Assembly (NCBI GenBank): GCA_036269455.1
Contig: DATARS010000148.1
Location: 1 to 16,281, forward strand
Direction of reading: 5' to 3'
Length of the DNA: 16,281 bases
Source of the DNA: CF-96 sp036269455
Lineage (GTDB): Bacteria; Chloroflexota; Dormibacteria; Aeolococcales; Aeolococcaceae
In this document: piece after piece, positions 1-6,582 of the stretch
Layout of the letters: each line of letters begins with the position of its first letter
Numbering within the stretch: the first letter of the stretch is position 1
The notes under the pieces: generated by a model
Told to the model about the DNA's origin: nothing
Seen by the model: only the letters and a program-made list of their open reading frames with translations
The model's database searches: none
Program-made: the position numbers and the translations under genes

Positions 1-2
1 TG

Positions 3-590
3 ATCGCCGACCACCTCCTCCACGGCCACGGTCTCGGCGTCGCCGCGATGCTCGGCTGGTGGCGTGAGGAGCGGGAGCGCTTCCACACCGCCGCTCGCGG
101 CCTCGATCCCGGCGCCCGGGTGCCCTGGTACGGGCCGCCGATGAGCGTGCCCTCCTTCGTCACCGCCCGCCTGATGGAGACCTGGTGCCACGGCCAGGAC
201 GTCGTGGACGCCGTCGGCGCCACCCGCCGGCCCACCGGCCGCCTCCGCCACGTCGCCCACATTGGCGTCCGCGCCCGTCCCTTCAGCTACGTCACCAACG
301 GCCGCCCGGCGCCCGCGGGCGAGGTGCGGGTCGAGCTCGACGCCCCCGACGGCTCGGTGTGGAGCTGGGGCGACGCCCAGGCGGCCGACCGGGTGACCGG
401 CCCGGCCGAGGACTTCTGCCTGGTGGTCACCCAGCGCCGCCATCGCGCCGACACCGACCTGCGCATCGAGGGCCCCCTGGCCCTGGAGTGGATGGAGATC
501 GCCCAGGCCTTCGCCGGGCCCCCGGGCGGCGGCCGGCGGCCCGGACAGTTCCCGCGGGGGGGAAGCAGGGGGGAGTCCCCCCGCCAGTGA
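3..590 (+). CDS. TIGR03084-like metal-binding protein (DinB / mycothiol-dependent maleylpyruvate isomerase fold), 5' end missing
   Basis: The last 195 residues are visible; the frame is open to the left edge, so the start lies outside the window. The stretch GPPMSVPSFVTARLMETW followed by CHGQDVVDA resembles the TIGR03084 family, related to mycothiol-dependent maleylpyruvate isomerases. The E-x3-H pair (Glu at 177-179, His at 189-191, in METWCHGQD) matches the position of two metal ligands in that fold. The family is usually about 250 residues, so roughly a quarter is missing. Its substrate is unknown. The C-terminus runs into a low-complexity Gly/Arg/Pro tail encoded by G-runs (556-562, 568-573); the last run pairs with a C6 run (577-582) to form a hairpin inside the final codons, so the tail may be poorly conserved. 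Family assignment is fairly sure, function is not. Confidence 0.7.
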   Translation: MADHLLHGHGLGVAAMLGWWREERERFHTAARGLDPGARVPWYGPPMSVPSFVTARLMETWCHGQDVVDAVGATRRPTGRLRHVAHIGVRARPFSYVTNGRPAPAGEVRVELDAPDGSVWSWGDAQAADRVTGPAEDFCLVVTQRRHRADTDLRIEGPLALEWMEIAQAFAGPPGGGRRPGQFPRGGSRGESPRQ

Positions 591-608
591 GCGCGTCAGC
601 GCCCGGAT

Positions 609-627
609 GAGCCCTGAATCAGGGCTC
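609..627 (+). terminator. Perfect 9-bp inverted repeat after the TIGR03084-like gene, possible terminator
   Basis: GAGCCCTGA and TCAGGGCTC flank a single central A. As RNA it would fold as a 7-bp stem (609-615 with 621-627) with a GAATC loop, followed by GTTTG. It lies 19 nt after the stop codon at 588-590, which fits a weak intrinsic terminator. The near-continuous symmetry would also suit a protein-binding operator ahead of the glutamine synthetase gene. Confidence 0.5.
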
Positions 628-662
628 GTTTGGGCGCGGTCTCACAGGATCGACGGCTCTTC

Positions 663-681
663 CTTGTGCGGACTGCCCGAA
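663..681. promoter_or_regulatory. Candidate nitrogen operator, copy 1 (upstream of GSI-alpha)
   Basis: CTTGTGC-GGACT-GCCCGAA. The left arm is identical to the left arm of the perfect palindrome at 6564-6582 and the right arm is a degenerate match; the 5-nt spacer is the same. The left arm may overlap the -35 region of the promoter whose -10 is suggested at 690-695. If so, a bound protein would more likely repress than activate here. No known regulator consensus was matched with confidence. Confidence 0.5.
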
Positions 682-689
682 CCGCTCGC

Positions 690-695
690 TACGAT
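690..695 (+). promoter_or_regulatory. Possible -10 element (TACGAT) for GSI-alpha
   Basis: TACGAT matches TAnnnT and lies 83 nt before the chosen GTG start. The best -35-like hexamer, TTGTGC at 664-669, is 20 nt away, longer than the ideal 17. It would imply a leader of about 75 nt that contains the 719-739 repeat. Confidence 0.3.
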
Positions 696-718
696 CGGGG
701 AGTACCATCAATCGGGTA

Positions 719-739
719 CCGCGTGGCTTGGGCACTCCG
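719..739 (+). repeat. 20-bp repeat with one inserted base, copy upstream of GSI-alpha
   Basis: CCGCG, then T, then GGCTTGGGCACTCCG. The same sequence without the T occurs at 6490-6509, upstream of the other glutamine synthetase gene. It falls in the presumed leader, 39 nt before the GTG start, and covers a possible TTG start at 728, which argues against that start being used. Confidence 0.6.
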
Positions 740-778
740 TCCCAGACACATCAGGTCCCCGAGGGGGTTTGGAGAGAC

Positions 779-2125
779 GTGGCCACTCGCGCAGCGCCCG
801 CCGACCTCGCCGACGACGTGATCGCGCAGGCCGAGGTGGCGGGGATCCGTTACATCGACCTCCAGTTCACCGACGTCATGGGCGCGGTCAAGACCGTGAC
901 CATCCCGATCGACCAGCTGCCCGACACCATCGAGCACGGCACCTGGTTCGACGGCTCCTCGGTGGAGTCCTTCGCCCGCACCGCCGAGAGCGACATGTTC
1001 CTGGTGCCCGACCTGGAGACCTTCCGGGTCCTGCCCTGGGCGCTGCCCCCCACCGGCCGGCTGATCTGCTGGGCCCACACCCCCGACGGCGAGCCCTACC
1101 CGGGCGACCCCCGCGGCGCTCTCCGGAGGGCGATCGAGATCGCCCGCGAGGCGGGCTTCGAGTACCGCTGCGGGCCCGAGATCGAGTTCTTCCTGCTCCG
1201 CCACAACGGCAACGGGGCGCTGGAGCCGCTGCCCCACGATCGCGGCGGCTACTTCGACTTCGCCACCGACCGCAGCGTCGGCGTCCGCCAGACCATGGTC
1301 GCGGCGCTCCAGAGCCTGGGCATCGAGGTCAACACCGCCCACCACGAGGTGGCCGCGGGCCAGCACGAGATCGACTTCAGCCACGCCTCCGCGCTGAAGT
1401 CGGCGGACGACGTCATCACCTTCCGCTACACCCTCAAGGCGATCGCCCAGCAGTCCGACCTGGTCGCGACCTTCATGCCCAAGCCCTTCGTCGGGCTCAA
1501 CGGCAGCGGCATGCACGTCCACCAGAGCCTGCGGGGGATCGCCGACGGCGAGAACGCCTTCTCCGACGGCCGCGACGAGTACGGCCTGAGCGAGACCGCG
1601 AAGCACTTCATCGCCGGCCAGCTCCACCACGCCGCCGGCATGTGCGCGGTGCTCGCCCCCCTCGTGAACTCCTACAAGCGCCTGGTACGAGGGTTCGAGG
1701 CGCCCGTCGTGGTCTCCTGGGCGCGCACCAACCGGGCGGCGCTGATCCGCATCCCCCACGTGACCCGCCGGCCCACCACCCGGGTCGAGCTGCGCAGCCC
1801 CGACCCCTCCTGCAACCCCTACCTCGCCTATGCGGTGATGCTCCGCTGCGGCCTCGACGGCATCCGCCGCAGGCTGCCGCTGCCGCCGCCGGTCGAGGAG
1901 TCGCTCTACGGCTTCGACGACGTCGAGCTCGAGCGGCGCAACGTCGGGCTGCTGCCCGACAACCTCAAGGACGCCATCGACGCCTTCCGCCACGACGACG
2001 TGGTCCAGGAGGCCCTGGGTGACCATCTCGCCGAGCGGCTGCTCGAGGCCAAGGCGCTCGAGTGGAAGGAATATCGGATGCAGGTGACACCCTGGGAGCT
2101 GGACCACTACCTCGACCTCGCGTAA
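779..2125 (+). CDS. glnA: Glutamine synthetase type I, alpha subclass
   Basis: Makes glutamine from glutamate, ammonia and ATP as a cytoplasmic dodecamer. At 448 residues it has the length and pattern of the Bacillus-type GSI-alpha: no central insertion of the beta type and no adenylylation-site tyrosine segment. Visible active-site blocks are FDGSS (57-61), GPEIEFF with two metal-binding Glu, HHEVAAGQHEID, NGSGMHVH, YKRLVRGFEAP with the flap Glu, and RVELRSPDP. Arg67 aligns with B. subtilis Arg62, which is known for feedback inhibition by glutamine. GTG at 779 is chosen because GGAG lies 4 nt upstream and the homology starts soon after; TTG at 728 would add 17 unmatched residues. The regulator gene starts 5 nt after the stop, so the two are probably co-transcribed. 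A gamma-glutamyl-amine ligase role is possible, but all core residues suit a true synthetase. Confidence 0.9.
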   Translation: MATRAAPADLADDVIAQAEVAGIRYIDLQFTDVMGAVKTVTIPIDQLPDTIEHGTWFDGSSVESFARTAESDMFLVPDLETFRVLPWALPPTGRLICWAHTPDGEPYPGDPRGALRRAIEIAREAGFEYRCGPEIEFFLLRHNGNGALEPLPHDRGGYFDFATDRSVGVRQTMVAALQSLGIEVNTAHHEVAAGQHEIDFSHASALKSADDVITFRYTLKAIAQQSDLVATFMPKPFVGLNGSGMHVHQSLRGIADGENAFSDGRDEYGLSETAKHFIAGQLHHAAGMCAVLAPLVNSYKRLVRGFEAPVVVSWARTNRAALIRIPHVTRRPTTRVELRSPDPSCNPYLAYAVMLRCGLDGIRRRLPLPPPVEESLYGFDDVELERRNVGLLPDNLKDAIDAFRHDDVVQEALGDHLAERLLEAKALEWKEYRMQVTPWELDHYLDLA

Positions 2126-2130
2126 CCACG

Positions 2131-3759
2131 ATGATCACCGTCAAGGACGTCTGGAGAGGGGCGATGCCGGATGGCACCGAGCTGCTCGGCGGCGGCGGTG
2201 GCCTGGAGCGGCGCGTGGAATGGGCGACGGCGCTGCGCACCCGGCCGCCCGCCTTCGAGACCATCAAGGGCGGTGAGCTCGCCTTCGTGCCGGTGCGCAG
2301 CATCCGGCTCCTCGACGAGCGCCTCGACCTCGCCCAGGTGATCCAGAGCTTCGGCGAGAAGGGCGGCGTCGCCGTCGCGGTGATCGGGGACGCGTCGATG
2401 GAGTCGGTGGCGGTCGCCGAGCGGATGATGATGCCGCTGCTCCACCTCCCCGACGGCTCCCACCTCAACGACATCCAGCAGACGGTGGTGCGCTTCATCC
2501 TCGACCAGCGCACCCTGCTCCACGAGAAGCAGCAGGAGCTGCACACCCAGCTGATGGAGCTGGCCCTCGCCGGCGCCGGGACCCCGGCGATCGTCGACCG
2601 GCTCGCCGAGATCACCGGCCACACCGTGGTCTGGCAGGAGAACGACGGCAGCGTGCGCCACGCCTCGCCCTCGGCGGACGGCGACAGCCTCAAGCAGGCG
2701 CTGGAGAAGGAGGCGCCGCGGGTGCGGCGCTGGGCCGAGGGCATCGCCGTGGTCGCCGCCGATCCGCCGGTGCACGAGTTCTCCCTGAATCGCGGGGGGC
2801 TGGCGCGCCTCGTCGCCCCCGTCCCGGTTCGGGACGGAATCGGCGGATTCATCTCGCTCGTCGCCCCCGACGCCGAGCTCGACCAGCTCAGCCGGCTCGC
2901 CGTGGCCCGCGCCGCGTCGGCGTGCGCCATCGAGCTCGACCGCGAGCGCGCGGTGCTCCAGGCGCGCGACGAGCTCGAGGGCGAGTTCCTCGAGTCGCTG
3001 CTCGCCGGCACCTACTCCTCGGAGTCCGCGGTGCGCCACCGCGCCGAGCGGCTCGGTTTCGACCTCAGCGGCGAGACCGTGGTGATGGTCGCCCGGCCCG
3101 ACGCCACCGGCGAGCAGGCCCCCCGGGTGCGCGGCGACCAGCTGATGGCCGGCGCCCAGGGCTGGATCCGCCGCCGCTCCCCGGCGGCGCTCGCCACCCT
3201 GCGCCAGCGCGCCGTCGCCGCGGTGGTGCCGCTCGTCGAGGGCCAGCCCGCCGTCGACCTGCGCCGCCTCGCCGCCGACCTGCGCCTGGAGTGCGCTGGT
3301 GCGGTCGGCGGCGAGGTGTCGGTCGGTCTGGGCCGCGCCAAGCCGGGGATCGCCGGCGTGCGCAGCTCCTACCGCGAGGCCGAGCAGGCGCTCACCATGG
3401 GGACGCGGCTCTTCGGCGGCGCCCGGGTGGTGGCCTTCGCCGACCTCGGCCTCTACCGGCTGCTCTACGCGATGAACGGCCAGGCCGAGCTGCGCGAGTT
3501 CTTCGAGGACCAGGTCCAGACCCTGGTGGAGTACGACCAGCGGACCGGGGCGGGGCTGATGGCCACCCTCGACGCCTTCTTCCGCTGCCACGGGTCGCCG
3601 ACCGAGATCGCCCAGCTGCTCCACCTCCACCGCAACACCGTCCTCTACCGGCTGCGGCGTATCGAGGACATCGCCCAGCTGACCCTCGACGACCCCGAGA
3701 CCCGGCTCAACCTTCACCTCTGCCTCAAGGTCCGCGACGTCCTCCAGGCGGCCTCGTAG
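2131..3759 (+). CDS. PucR-family (CdaR-like) transcriptional regulator
   Basis: A 542-residue DNA-binding regulator. The N-terminus (MITVKDVWRG, about residues 1-125) is a PucR N-terminal domain, residues 150-270 look like a GAF-like sensor region, about 300-425 is the GGDEF-like domain of CdaR/PucR proteins, and 475-540 is the PucR helix-turn-helix, with GSPTEIAQLLHLHRNTVLYR clearly recognisable. ATG at 2131 is chosen over an upstream in-frame ATG at 2062 because 2062 lies inside the glnA gene and its extra residues match nothing. There is no clear Shine-Dalgarno; the 5-nt gap after the glnA stop suggests translational coupling. Family members control purine, polyamine or sugar-acid catabolism. 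The linkage here suggests nitrogen control, possibly through the dyads at 663, 4024 and 6564; this is inference. Confidence 0.9.
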   Translation: MITVKDVWRGAMPDGTELLGGGGGLERRVEWATALRTRPPAFETIKGGELAFVPVRSIRLLDERLDLAQVIQSFGEKGGVAVAVIGDASMESVAVAERMMMPLLHLPDGSHLNDIQQTVVRFILDQRTLLHEKQQELHTQLMELALAGAGTPAIVDRLAEITGHTVVWQENDGSVRHASPSADGDSLKQALEKEAPRVRRWAEGIAVVAADPPVHEFSLNRGGLARLVAPVPVRDGIGGFISLVAPDAELDQLSRLAVARAASACAIELDRERAVLQARDELEGEFLESLLAGTYSSESAVRHRAERLGFDLSGETVVMVARPDATGEQAPRVRGDQLMAGAQGWIRRRSPAALATLRQRAVAAVVPLVEGQPAVDLRRLAADLRLECAGAVGGEVSVGLGRAKPGIAGVRSSYREAEQALTMGTRLFGGARVVAFADLGLYRLLYAMNGQAELREFFEDQVQTLVEYDQRTGAGLMATLDAFFRCHGSPTEIAQLLHLHRNTVLYRLRRIEDIAQLTLDDPETRLNLHLCLKVRDVLQAAS

Positions 3760-3844
3760 TCGGACGCGCCGCACAGATCCTTCCCGCGGCCGGCTGTGAA
3801 TGCAGACCGAAGCGTGAGGGGGCCCCGGCTCCGTAGCCTCGACT

Positions 3845-3886
3845 CCGGTCACCGACGCGTCGCCGTGGCTGTGCGCGCGTGACCGG
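3845..3886. repeat. 8-bp perfect inverted repeat with a 10-bp palindrome in its loop
   Basis: CCGGTCAC (3845-3852) pairs with GTGACCGG (3879-3886). The 26-nt loop begins with the palindrome CGACGCGTCG (3853-3862). It starts 86 nt after the regulator stop codon and could be part of a terminator or another structured RNA. Confidence 0.4.
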
Positions 3887-3921
3887 CGCCCCCTCAACTG
3901 GTTTCCCCCTCCCCCACACAG

Positions 3922-3968
3922 CCGGGTCGGCTCCCCTCGAGTCGGCCCGGTCATCCGGGGGATCCCCG
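3922..3968 (+). terminator. Two adjacent hairpins, possible terminator of the glnA-pucR operon
   Basis: CCGGGTCGG (3922-3930) pairs with TCGGCCCGG (3942-3950) using two G-U pairs and an 11-nt loop. CGGGG (3956-3960) and CCCCG (3964-3968) then form a smaller stem around GAT. No T-run follows, so this is only a plausible terminator. Confidence 0.35.
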
Positions 3969-4023
3969 TCGATTAAGTCCTGAGGCAGACCGCCCAAGGC
4001 CCAGAGGCCCGAGACGGCCCGGT

Positions 4024-4042
4024 TCTGTGCAGCGCGCCCAAG
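4024..4042. promoter_or_regulatory. Candidate nitrogen operator, copy 2 (upstream of amt)
   Basis: TCTGTGC-AGCGC-GCCCAAG. Five of seven left-arm bases and six of seven right-arm bases match the perfect palindrome at 6564-6582, with the same 5-nt spacer. It lies 138 nt before the amt start. A weaker tandem match (CTGAGGC-AGACC-GCCCAAG, 3980-3998) sits 44 bp upstream, about four helical turns away, on the same face of the DNA. Confidence 0.5.
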
Positions 4043-4095
4043 GCATGTTCGACGGATTCTGTTCGGCGTGCATGAGTCTGGCGGGCCGGGCCTCG

Positions 4096-4101
4096 TATAG
4101 C
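4096..4101 (+). promoter_or_regulatory. Possible -10 element (TATAGC) for amt
   Basis: TATAGC is one of the few AT-rich hexamers in this region. It would start transcription near 4108 and leave a leader of about 70 nt. No good -35 lies 17 nt upstream, as might be expected if an activator bound at 4024-4042 is needed. A half-site-like GCACAAAGG follows at 4108-4116. Confidence 0.25.
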
Positions 4102-4114
4102 CTTCATGCACAAA

Positions 4115-4145
4115 GGGCGTGGGGTTCCGACACTGGTGCACGCCC
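4115..4145 (+). repeat. 7-bp inverted repeat in the presumed amt leader
   Basis: GGGCGTG (4115-4121) pairs with CACGCCC (4139-4145) around a 17-nt loop. It ends 23 nt before the ribosome binding site GGGAG (4169-4173). It may be a leader hairpin; no function can be assigned. Confidence 0.3.
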
Positions 4146-4180
4146 GACAGTGATCCGAGTGTGGGAGTGGGAGAACTACC

Positions 4181-5689
4181 GTGCACCGTCGTCCCCGATT
4201 GCTTGCCGCCGCCGCCGCCGCGGGTGCGGTGGCCCTAACCCTCATCCCCCGGGCGGTCCACGCCGACGACACCACCGCCACCTCGGCGGCGGGGGTCGCG
4301 GCGGACACCGTCTGGGTGATCGTGGCGGCGTGCTTCGTGCTCTTCATGCAGGCCGGCTTCGCCATGCTCGAGGTCGGCTTCAGCCGCATGAAGAACGTCG
4401 GGACGGTGGTCGCAAAGGTCATCGTCAACCTGAGCATCTCGTCGATCGTCTACTGGGTGGTGGGCTTCGCCATCGCCTTCGGCGGGGCCAGCGGCATCCT
4501 GGGCGCGATCATCGGCCACACCGGCTTCGCGCCCCAGTTCCGTCCGGGGTCGCACATCGACACCCCGTCGCTCGACGCCTCGACGGTGCCGGCGGCGGCG
4601 AAGTTCTTCTTCGAGTTCGTCTTCTGCGCGGTGTCGCTGGCGATCGTCTGGGGGACGATGCTGGAGCGGACGAAGTTCATCGTCTACATCCTCTTCGCCA
4701 TCCCCTTCTCCGGCTTCATCTACCCGATGATCAGCCATTGGCTCTTCGGCGGCGGCTGGCTGATGAGCCACTTCGGCGCCCAGGACTTCGCCGGCTCGAC
4801 GGTCGTCCACCTCACCGGCGCCACCGCGGGATTCGCCGGCCTGCTCCTGCTCGGCCCGCGCATCGGCAAGTACAGCCGTGACGGCAAGCCCAACGCCATC
4901 CCCGGGCACAGCATGCCGCTGGCGCAGCTGGGCGTGATCATCCTCTGGTTCGGCTGGTTCGGCTTCAACCCGGGCTCGACTCTCAACGCCACCAACCTGC
5001 ACTTCGCCGACGTCGTCGTGGTCACCAACATCGCCGCGGCCGCCGGCGCGCTGGGCGCGATGCTCGCCATCTACCAGGTGCAGAGGTCGCTCGACACCGG
5101 CATGATCGGCAACGGCGCCATCGCCGCCCTGGTGGCGATCACCGCCCCGTCGGGCTACGTGCAGCCGGGCTGGGCGATCGTCATCGGCTTCGTCGCCGGG
5201 CTGATCGTCGTCTACGGCGTCATCGCCATCGACAAGGTGCTCGACGACCCCGTCGGGGCGCTCAGCGCCCACGGCCTCGCCGGCATCTGGGGCACGCTGA
5301 GCTGCGGCCTCTTCACCGACCCGGACTTCGCCAAGTTCAACGGGGTCGGTTCCGGCGGCTTCGTGTACACCCACAAGCTCAATCAGCTCGGCGCCCAGGC
5401 GCTGGCGGTGAGCATCAGCTTCACCACCGTGTTCATCTCCTCCTTCGTCCTCTTCTGGATCATCAAGAGGACGGTCGGGTTGCGCGTCGACGACCGCCAC
5501 GAGATCGACGGCCTGGACATCAGCGAGCACGGGATGTGGGGCTATCCGGAGCAGTTCATGCCGGTGCCCGGCGGGGCGTACATTCACCCCGACGCCCTCG
5601 GGGGTGCGGGGAGCCACCGGGCCCCCGCCCCGACCAAACCCAAGGGTCCCGACCAGACCCCGCGCAAGAAGGTGGAGGCCCGGCCATGA
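4181..5689 (+). CDS. amt: Ammonium transporter (Amt/MEP/Rh family)
   Basis: A 502-residue inner-membrane ammonium channel. It begins with a cleavable-looking signal peptide (MHRRPRLL, an alanine-rich core, then AVHA before DD, about residues 1-28), as in E. coli AmtB, followed by about eleven membrane helices up to about residue 425. The pore twin histidines are His210 (VVHLTG) and His364 (SAHGLAG). The cytoplasmic tail carries the conserved DGLDISEHGMWGYPE segment needed for coupling and P-II contact, then a Pro/Lys-rich end of about 35 residues. Start is GTG at 4181, with GGGAG 7 nt upstream. The stop overlaps the P-II start (ATGA, 5686-5689), the usual amt-glnK arrangement, which predicts that P-II blocks the channel when nitrogen is plentiful. 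Upstream, a nitrogen-operator-like dyad lies at 4024-4042. Confidence 0.95.
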   Translation: MHRRPRLLAAAAAAGAVALTLIPRAVHADDTTATSAAGVAADTVWVIVAACFVLFMQAGFAMLEVGFSRMKNVGTVVAKVIVNLSISSIVYWVVGFAIAFGGASGILGAIIGHTGFAPQFRPGSHIDTPSLDASTVPAAAKFFFEFVFCAVSLAIVWGTMLERTKFIVYILFAIPFSGFIYPMISHWLFGGGWLMSHFGAQDFAGSTVVHLTGATAGFAGLLLLGPRIGKYSRDGKPNAIPGHSMPLAQLGVIILWFGWFGFNPGSTLNATNLHFADVVVVTNIAAAAGALGAMLAIYQVQRSLDTGMIGNGAIAALVAITAPSGYVQPGWAIVIGFVAGLIVVYGVIAIDKVLDDPVGALSAHGLAGIWGTLSCGLFTDPDFAKFNGVGSGGFVYTHKLNQLGAQALAVSISFTTVFISSFVLFWIIKRTVGLRVDDRHEIDGLDISEHGMWGYPEQFMPVPGGAYIHPDALGGAGSHRAPAPTKPKGPDQTPRKKVEARP

Positions 5690-5702
5690 AGAAGGTGGAG
5701 GC
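5666..5702 (+). repeat. 14-bp direct repeat across the amt-glnK junction
   Basis: AAGAAGGTGGAGGC occurs at 5666-5679 and 5689-5702, offset by 23 bp. The first copy encodes KKVEA near the end of the channel and supplies the GGAGG ribosome binding site of the P-II gene. The second copy encodes KKVEA just after the P-II start methionine. The 23-bp offset matches the frame change between the two genes. Confidence 0.7.
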
Positions 5703-6054
5703 GGTCATCCGTCCCGACCGCCTGCAGCCCGTCCAGGATGCGCTCGACGCCCTCGGCGCCTCGGGGATCACCATCACCGAGGTGCTCGGCTGCGGGCACC
5801 AGCGCGGCTACACCGAGCACTACCGGGGCACCAAGGCCAACATCTCGCTGCAGCGCAAGGTGAAGGTCGAGGTGGTCATCCCCGACCAGCGGGTCGAGGG
5901 GGTGGTCGAGGCCATCGCCGGCGCCGCCCGCACCGGCGAGGTCGGCGACGGCAAGATCTTCGTGCTCCCGGTCGAGGAGGCGGTGCGGATCCGCACCGGC
6001 GAGACCGGCGACGACATCGTCCAGCACCGCGCCCCCGAGCACTGGGGGCACTGA
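5686..6054 (+). CDS. glnK: P-II nitrogen regulatory protein (GlnK-type) without the Tyr51 modification site
   Basis: A 122-residue cytoplasmic trimeric sensor of ATP/ADP and 2-oxoglutarate. P-II signatures are clear: MKKVEAVIRP at the N-terminus, EVLGCGHQRGYTEHYRG leading into the T-loop, and GEVGDGKIFVLPVEEAVRIR followed by TGE near the C-terminus. Aligned to E. coli GlnB without gaps, residue 51 is Ala (context RGTKANISLQ) in place of the uridylylated or adenylylated Tyr; Tyr46 is kept. The T-loop resembles Bacillus/clostridial GlnK, which is not modified at Tyr51. ATG at 5686 overlaps the amt stop and has GGAGG 7 nt upstream. Probable partners are the neighbouring channel and perhaps a regulator or glutamine synthetase; only the channel link is supported by gene order. 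The C-terminal extension of about 14 residues after TGE is unassigned. Confidence 0.95.
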   Translation: MKKVEAVIRPDRLQPVQDALDALGASGITITEVLGCGHQRGYTEHYRGTKANISLQRKVKVEVVIPDQRVEGVVEAIAGAARTGEVGDGKIFVLPVEEAVRIRTGETGDDIVQHRAPEHWGH

Positions 6055-6096
6055 GCGGGCCCGCGTCCGGGCGGGGTCGGGCGGTGCGCCCACCCC

Positions 6097-6119
6097 GTCC
6101 GGCCCGCGCCGGGCCGGAC
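6097..6119 (+). terminator. Strong GC hairpin after glnK
   Basis: GTCCGGCCC (6097-6105) pairs perfectly with GGGCCGGAC (6111-6119) around GCGCC. It lies 43 nt after the glnK stop. No T-run follows, which is common for terminator-like hairpins in GC-rich genomes. It separates the amt-glnK pair from the ferredoxin gene. Confidence 0.6.
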
Positions 6120-6130
6120 GGCCGCTCGGC

Positions 6131-6136
6131 TAGACT
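6131..6136 (+). promoter_or_regulatory. Possible -10 element (TAGACT) for the ferredoxin gene
   Basis: GGCTAGACT matches TAnnnT and is the same GGCTAGACT found just before dxs (10117-10125, minus strand). It is 62 nt before the ferredoxin ATG. No clear -35 is visible. A small hairpin (6150-6154 with 6159-6163) would lie in the leader. Confidence 0.35.
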
Positions 6137-6198
6137 GGGCCTCCTCCTCCGCCCCGTGGGGCGGGCCAGCCAGCGCCGTTCCTGAGCCCAGCCGTACC

Positions 6199-6486
<288 letters not shown>

Positions 6487-6489
6487 CCG

Positions 6490-6509
6490 CCGCGGGCTTG
6501 GGCACTCCG
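6490..6509 (+). repeat. 20-bp repeat, copy upstream of GSI-beta
   Basis: CCGCGGGCTTGGGCACTCCG, identical to 719-739 except for one base inserted there. It starts 4 nt after the ferredoxin stop codon and 74 nt before the operator-like palindrome at 6564. Confidence 0.6.
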
Positions 6510-6512
6510 GCG

Positions 6513-6530
6513 GCACGCTCTTGGGCGTGC
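6513..6530 (+). terminator. Small hairpin after fdxA
   Basis: GCACGC (6513-6518) pairs with GCGTGC (6525-6530) around TCTTGG, and the stem can extend by a G-U and a C-G pair. It lies 27 nt after the ferredoxin stop and lacks a T-run, so it is only a possible terminator. Confidence 0.4.
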
Positions 6531-6563
6531 TGTCCATGCCCGCCTCGCGAGTTCCGGCGGCCC

Positions 6564-6582
6564 CTTGTGCACGGCGCACAAG
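6564..6582. promoter_or_regulatory. Candidate nitrogen operator, copy 3: perfect palindrome upstream of GSI-beta
   Basis: CTTGTGC-ACGGC-GCACAAG, two perfect 7-bp arms with a 5-nt spacer, 144 nt before the glnA start. It is the best copy of the dyad also seen at 663-681 and 4024-4042. It differs from the GlnR/TnrA box of Bacillus (TGTnA-N7-TnACA) and from the CRP site (TGTGA-N6-TCACA) in arm sequence and spacing. No convincing -10 is visible; TACAGT at 6638-6643 and CATAGG at 6613-6618 are weak options. Confidence 0.6.

Larger units (their letters stand above)
3760..4180. other. 421-bp structured intergenic region between the PucR-type gene and amt
   Basis: I see no convincing coding region or known RNA gene here. 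It holds an 8-bp inverted repeat with a 26-nt loop (3845-3886), two further hairpins (3922-3950, 3956-3968), the direct repeat CGCCCAAGGC at 3991-4000 and 4035-4044, the operator-like dyad at 4024-4042, a possible -10 at 4096-4101, and a leader hairpin at 4115-4145. The first half probably ends the upstream operon and the second half drives amt. Short open frames crossing it look like chance frames in GC-rich DNA. Confidence 0.6.

Noticed and set aside
728..778. TTG at 728 as start of GSI-alpha
   Set aside because: It adds 17 residues that match no glutamine synthetase, and it falls within the repeat shared with 6490-6509. GTG at 779 has GGAG at the right distance.
689..2107. Long minus-strand open frame (472 residues) opposite the GSI-alpha gene
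   Set aside because: It is the complement of a clear glutamine synthetase gene; its composition (Val/Gly/Ala/Glu-rich, no recognisable motif) is typical of antisense frames in GC-rich DNA. The same applies to the long frames opposite the regulator, amt and GSI-beta.
3760..4180. A riboswitch or tRNA in the long intergenic region before amt
   Set aside because: Several hairpins exist, but I see no conserved riboswitch core (glutamine, cyclic di-AMP, cobalamin) and no tRNA T-loop signature. A covariance-model search (Infernal/Rfam) would decide.
6564..6582. The dyad as a GlnR/TnrA or CRP site
   Set aside because: Half-sites TGTGC/GCACA with a 5-nt spacer (15 bp) differ from TGTnA-N7-TnACA (17 bp) and TGTGA-N6-TCACA (16 bp), so it is left unassigned.
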